DNA from: Proteobacteria bacterium UBA981 | GTDB lineage: Bacteria > Pseudomonadota > Gammaproteobacteria > Ga0077536 | Assembly: GCA_002292285.1 (NCBI GenBank) | Contig: DBBP01000027.1 | Coordinates: forward strand, 303,859 to 367,858 | Length of the DNA: 64,000 bases | Direction: 5' to 3' | Shown: positions 62,231 through 64,000 of the stretch, in pieces | Numbering within the stretch: the first letter of the stretch is position 1 | Layout of the letters: every line of letters starts with the position of its first letter | Position numbers and translations under genes: made by a program | Notes under the pieces: generated by a model | What the model saw: the letters and a program-made list of their open reading frames with translations, nothing else | What the model was told of the DNA's origin: nothing | Database searches by the model: none

Positions 62231-62926
62231 ATGAATATTGTGCTCCTACCGGGTCTCGACGGAACCGGTCTACTTTTCGAGCCTCTCTGTCAGTCATTCT
62301 CCACCGACGCCCAGACAGTAATTTTCGACTACCCACCGGACCGCGAGACGACCTACGACGACTTAGCCGAACACATACTGCCGCAACTGCCAAAGCACGA
62401 GCCCTACATTTTGCTCGGCGAGTCATACGGAGGGCCACTTTCACTCAAGCTCGCCGAGAACAATCCCGCTGGGCTTCGTGGACTCATTTTGTCCGCATCA
62501 TTCGTAACTTGTCCTCACGGCTATATCCCCGCTTGGTCGGCAAACCTAATAGTCCCCGCTATGTTTTACCCTGCGCCATCTTTGGCAAAACTGAAATCAC
62601 TGGTTGGCCGTTACTCCACACCAGAAATTCGAGCACTAATCAGCCGCAGCCTGACTACCGTTGCTCCTGCTGTAGTTGCTTCACGAGTTAAAGAGGTGAT
62701 AAACATCGACGTGACAAGGGAATTGGTGGCGTGTCCAGTCCCAATCATGTACATACAGGCTATGCACGATTATGTGGTGCCTTCAGGTAACCTCGAACGA
62801 ATTAAGGAGCTGCGTCCCGACGTTGAAGTGGCTCAGATCGAGGCTCCACATATGATCCTGCAGACACAGCCGTTGCTTGCTGCCGAAATAATCGAGAAAT
62901 TTGCGAATGCACAAGAAAAAATCTAA
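62231..62926 (+). CDS. Cassette-encoded alpha/beta hydrolase
   Basis: The 231-residue protein of the first cassette has an alpha/beta-hydrolase fold. It shows the oxyanion region LLPGLDGTGLLFEPL, the nucleophile elbow LLGESYGGPLSL with Ser65, acid Asp180 in QAMHDYVVP and His207 in EAPHMILQTQP. The substrate is unknown. It has no signal peptide. The stop codon lies inside the ATCTAAC box that opens the attC site, typical of compact cassettes. Confidence 0.88.
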   Translation: MNIVLLPGLDGTGLLFEPLCQSFSTDAQTVIFDYPPDRETTYDDLAEHILPQLPKHEPYILLGESYGGPLSLKLAENNPAGLRGLILSASFVTCPHGYIPAWSANLIVPAMFYPAPSLAKLKSLVGRYSTPEIRALISRSLTTVAPAVVASRVKEVINIDVTRELVACPVPIMYIQAMHDYVVPSGNLERIKELRPDVEVAQIEAPHMILQTQPLLAAEIIEKFANAQEKI

Positions 62927-63018
62927 CAAAACGATCGAGTCCGACGCTTGACCGCTCTTTTCACTGCGCTGTCGCTTCGTTCGGTCGCCGTCAAGCGCGG
63001 CTCATCGTAGCGTTAGCC
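62921..63018 (+). repeat. attC recombination site of cassette 1
   Basis: The site runs from ATCTAAC (RYYYAAC, 62921-62927) to GTTAGCC (63012-63018), 98 bases. Inside, 62937-62955 and 62987-63003 are imperfect inverted repeats: CGCTTGAC is matched by GTCAAGCG, with an unpaired base in one arm as in extrahelical bases of folded attC. GTTAGCC departs from strict GTTRRRY at one position but mirrors the GGCTAAC box after cassette 2. Confidence 0.82.
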
Positions 63019-63032
63019 ATTAGGGAAACACC

Positions 63033-63950
63033 GTGCCAATTCCAGACTACCAGTCAATCATGCTTCCTCTTTTGCGGCTGGCGTCCGATGGTGAAACTCA
63101 CCGATTTCGTTCAGCGGTAGAGAAACTTGGTGAAGAGTTCGGGCTATCCTCCGAAGAGCGGCGCGAGCTTTTGCCAAGCGGGAAGCAGCCTACTTTCGAC
63201 AATCGTGTCGGCTGGGCTCGAACATATATGACGAAGGCCGAGCTGCTCGACTCCCCGAAGCGTGGTCTGTTCCAAATTACTCCTCGCGGCTCGAAGGTTC
63301 TTAGTGAAAACCCGCTGTCGATAAACGTTTCGTTCCTCGAACAGTTCGATGAGTTCCTAGCATTTCGGACCCAACGAAATCCGAAGAACGAATCGAGCGC
63401 CGCGCCACCCGTAACTTCGTCAACGGACGATTCGACGCCTGAGGAGACATTAGAGAGCGCCTATCAGAGCCTGCGCTCCGATCTAGCGACTGAAATCTTG
63501 GAAACGGTTAAGGGTTGTTCACCGGCATTTTTCGAAGATTTGGTTGTCGATCTCGTCGTAAAAATGGGATACGGAGGTTCCCGAAAGGAAGCGGGCCAAG
63601 CGATCGGTCGATCCGGTGATGAAGGGATTGACGGAATCATCAAGGAAGATCGGCTCGGCCTAGACATTATTTATATCCAGGCTAAACGTTGGGAGGCGGT
63701 CGTAGGCCGCCCAGAAATCCAGAAATTCGCAGGCGCGCTACAAGGGCAGAGAGCCCGAAAAGGAATCTTTATTACAACGTCGTCGTTCAGTCGCGAAGCC
63801 ACGGACTATGTTAAAAACATTGATACCAAAATTATCCTGATAGACGGTCCGACCCTGGCCGACTATATGATCGATAACAATGTTGGCGTTTCGCTAGAAG
63901 CAACGTATGAGCTCAAAAGAATTGACAGCGACTATTTTTCGGAGGGCTGA
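63033..63950 (+). CDS. Cassette-encoded Mrr-type restriction endonuclease
   Basis: The 305-residue protein has an N-terminal winged-helix Mrr_N-like domain (ELLPSGKQPTFDNRVGWARTYM, about 45-66), an acidic/serine linker (about 118-140) and a C-terminal Mrr PD-(D/E)xK nuclease domain. Visible catalytic residues are Asp200 in SGDEGIDGII and Q216-A-K218 in IYIQAKRW, followed by EIQKFAGALQGQRARKGIFITTSSFS. Type IV Mrr enzymes cut modified DNA. Here it is in an integron cassette without a methyltransferase, which fits modification-dependent defence against phage. Confidence 0.9.
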   Translation: MPIPDYQSIMLPLLRLASDGETHRFRSAVEKLGEEFGLSSEERRELLPSGKQPTFDNRVGWARTYMTKAELLDSPKRGLFQITPRGSKVLSENPLSINVSFLEQFDEFLAFRTQRNPKNESSAAPPVTSSTDDSTPEETLESAYQSLRSDLATEILETVKGCSPAFFEDLVVDLVVKMGYGGSRKEAGQAIGRSGDEGIDGIIKEDRLGLDIIYIQAKRWEAVVGRPEIQKFAGALQGQRARKGIFITTSSFSREATDYVKNIDTKIILIDGPTLADYMIDNNVGVSLEATYELKRIDSDYFSEG

Positions 63951-63951
63951 T

Positions 63952-64000
63952 GGCTAACAAGGCGCTGCAGCTGACCCGATAGTTCCTACGGTTTAGTGGA
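63952..64000 (+). repeat. attC site of cassette 2 (truncated by window end)
   Basis: GGCTAAC at 63952-63958 directly follows the endonuclease stop and continues into AAGGCGCTGCAGCTGACCCG, typical of the 5' half of an attC. The GTT end lies beyond the window. Confidence 0.7.

Larger units (their letters stand above)
60884..64000. mobile_element. Chromosomal integron, 5' part (intI, attI, two cassettes)
   Basis: An integrase gene reads leftward. A candidate cassette promoter, an attI-like GTTAGAT site and two gene cassettes bounded by attC-type sites read rightward, the standard integron layout. The element starts right after purD and continues beyond the window, so array length is unknown. 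No transposon ends or resistance genes were seen, so it looks like a sedentary chromosomal integron rather than a mobile class 1-type element. Confidence 0.88.

Noticed and set aside
62231..62926. Cassette hydrolase as the missing BioH
   Set aside because: Only the general alpha/beta-hydrolase triad is shared; the BioH-type N-terminal motif is absent, and an essential biotin step in a cassette would be unlikely.

Overview
The window is a block of chromosomal housekeeping DNA from a gammaproteobacterium with fairly high GC. Four gene orders support this: dnaA-dnaN-recF-gyrB facing away from rpmH-rnpA-yidC-mnmE; aroQ-accB-accC-prmA-dusB-fis-purH-purD; ftsY-ftsE-ftsX-rpoH; and a complete aa3-type cytochrome c oxidase cluster with its assembly factors. 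These resemble Pseudomonas and relatives, but species and genus cannot be named from the sequence alone. No rRNA, tRNA, insertion sequence or CRISPR array was seen.

Layout. 1-3.1 kb: the first codons of a hydantoinase/oxoprolinase gene, then a three-gene Gld-like ABC exporter. 3.1-9.9 kb: mutM, facing a leftward run of ggt, ferredoxin, coaD, rsmD and two M16 peptidases, one lacking the zinc motif. 10.2-13.8 kb: ftsYEX and rpoH, the latter behind a perfect CIRCE operator. 13.8-21.5 kb: cytochrome oxidase genes ctaCDGE, SURF1, ctaA and ctaB, with an extra 38-residue membrane protein between ctaD and ctaG. 21.7-25.9 kb: a DUF2244 gene and the biotin genes bioBFCD, with no bioH. 26-36.6 kb: comF, then the replication-origin neighbourhood with two perfect DnaA boxes. 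36.7-41.7 kb: a glycan island of two GT9 enzymes, a divergent sulfotransferase-like protein, a GT4 enzyme and an ELM1-family protein. 41.7-47.4 kb: ilvE, glnE, a methionine-type aminotransferase and fxsA. 47.6-48.1 kb: a hicAB toxin-antitoxin pair. 48.3-60.9 kb: dsbD, a TlpA-like thioredoxin, aroQ, accBC, prmA, a DUF3426 protein, dusB-fis and purHD. 60.9-64 kb: the start of a chromosomal integron with an intI gene, a candidate cassette promoter, attI and two cassettes (an alpha/beta hydrolase and an Mrr-type endonuclease).

Main points of interest: (1) rnpA has no usual start codon between a TTG lying 7 bases upstream of the rpmH ATG and a TTG inside its first conserved helix, so rpmH may be nested entirely inside rnpA, and yidD is missing from its usual place; (2) a perfect CIRCE operator coincides with a plausible rpoH promoter; (3) a chromosomal integron begins 4 bases after purD and carries a restriction endonuclease cassette; (4) a 104-base near-palindrome lies between purH and purD; (5) the glycan island contains a sulfotransferase-like protein with altered PAPS-binding motifs. 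Everything is read by eye. Family names come from recognised motifs, not from database searches.
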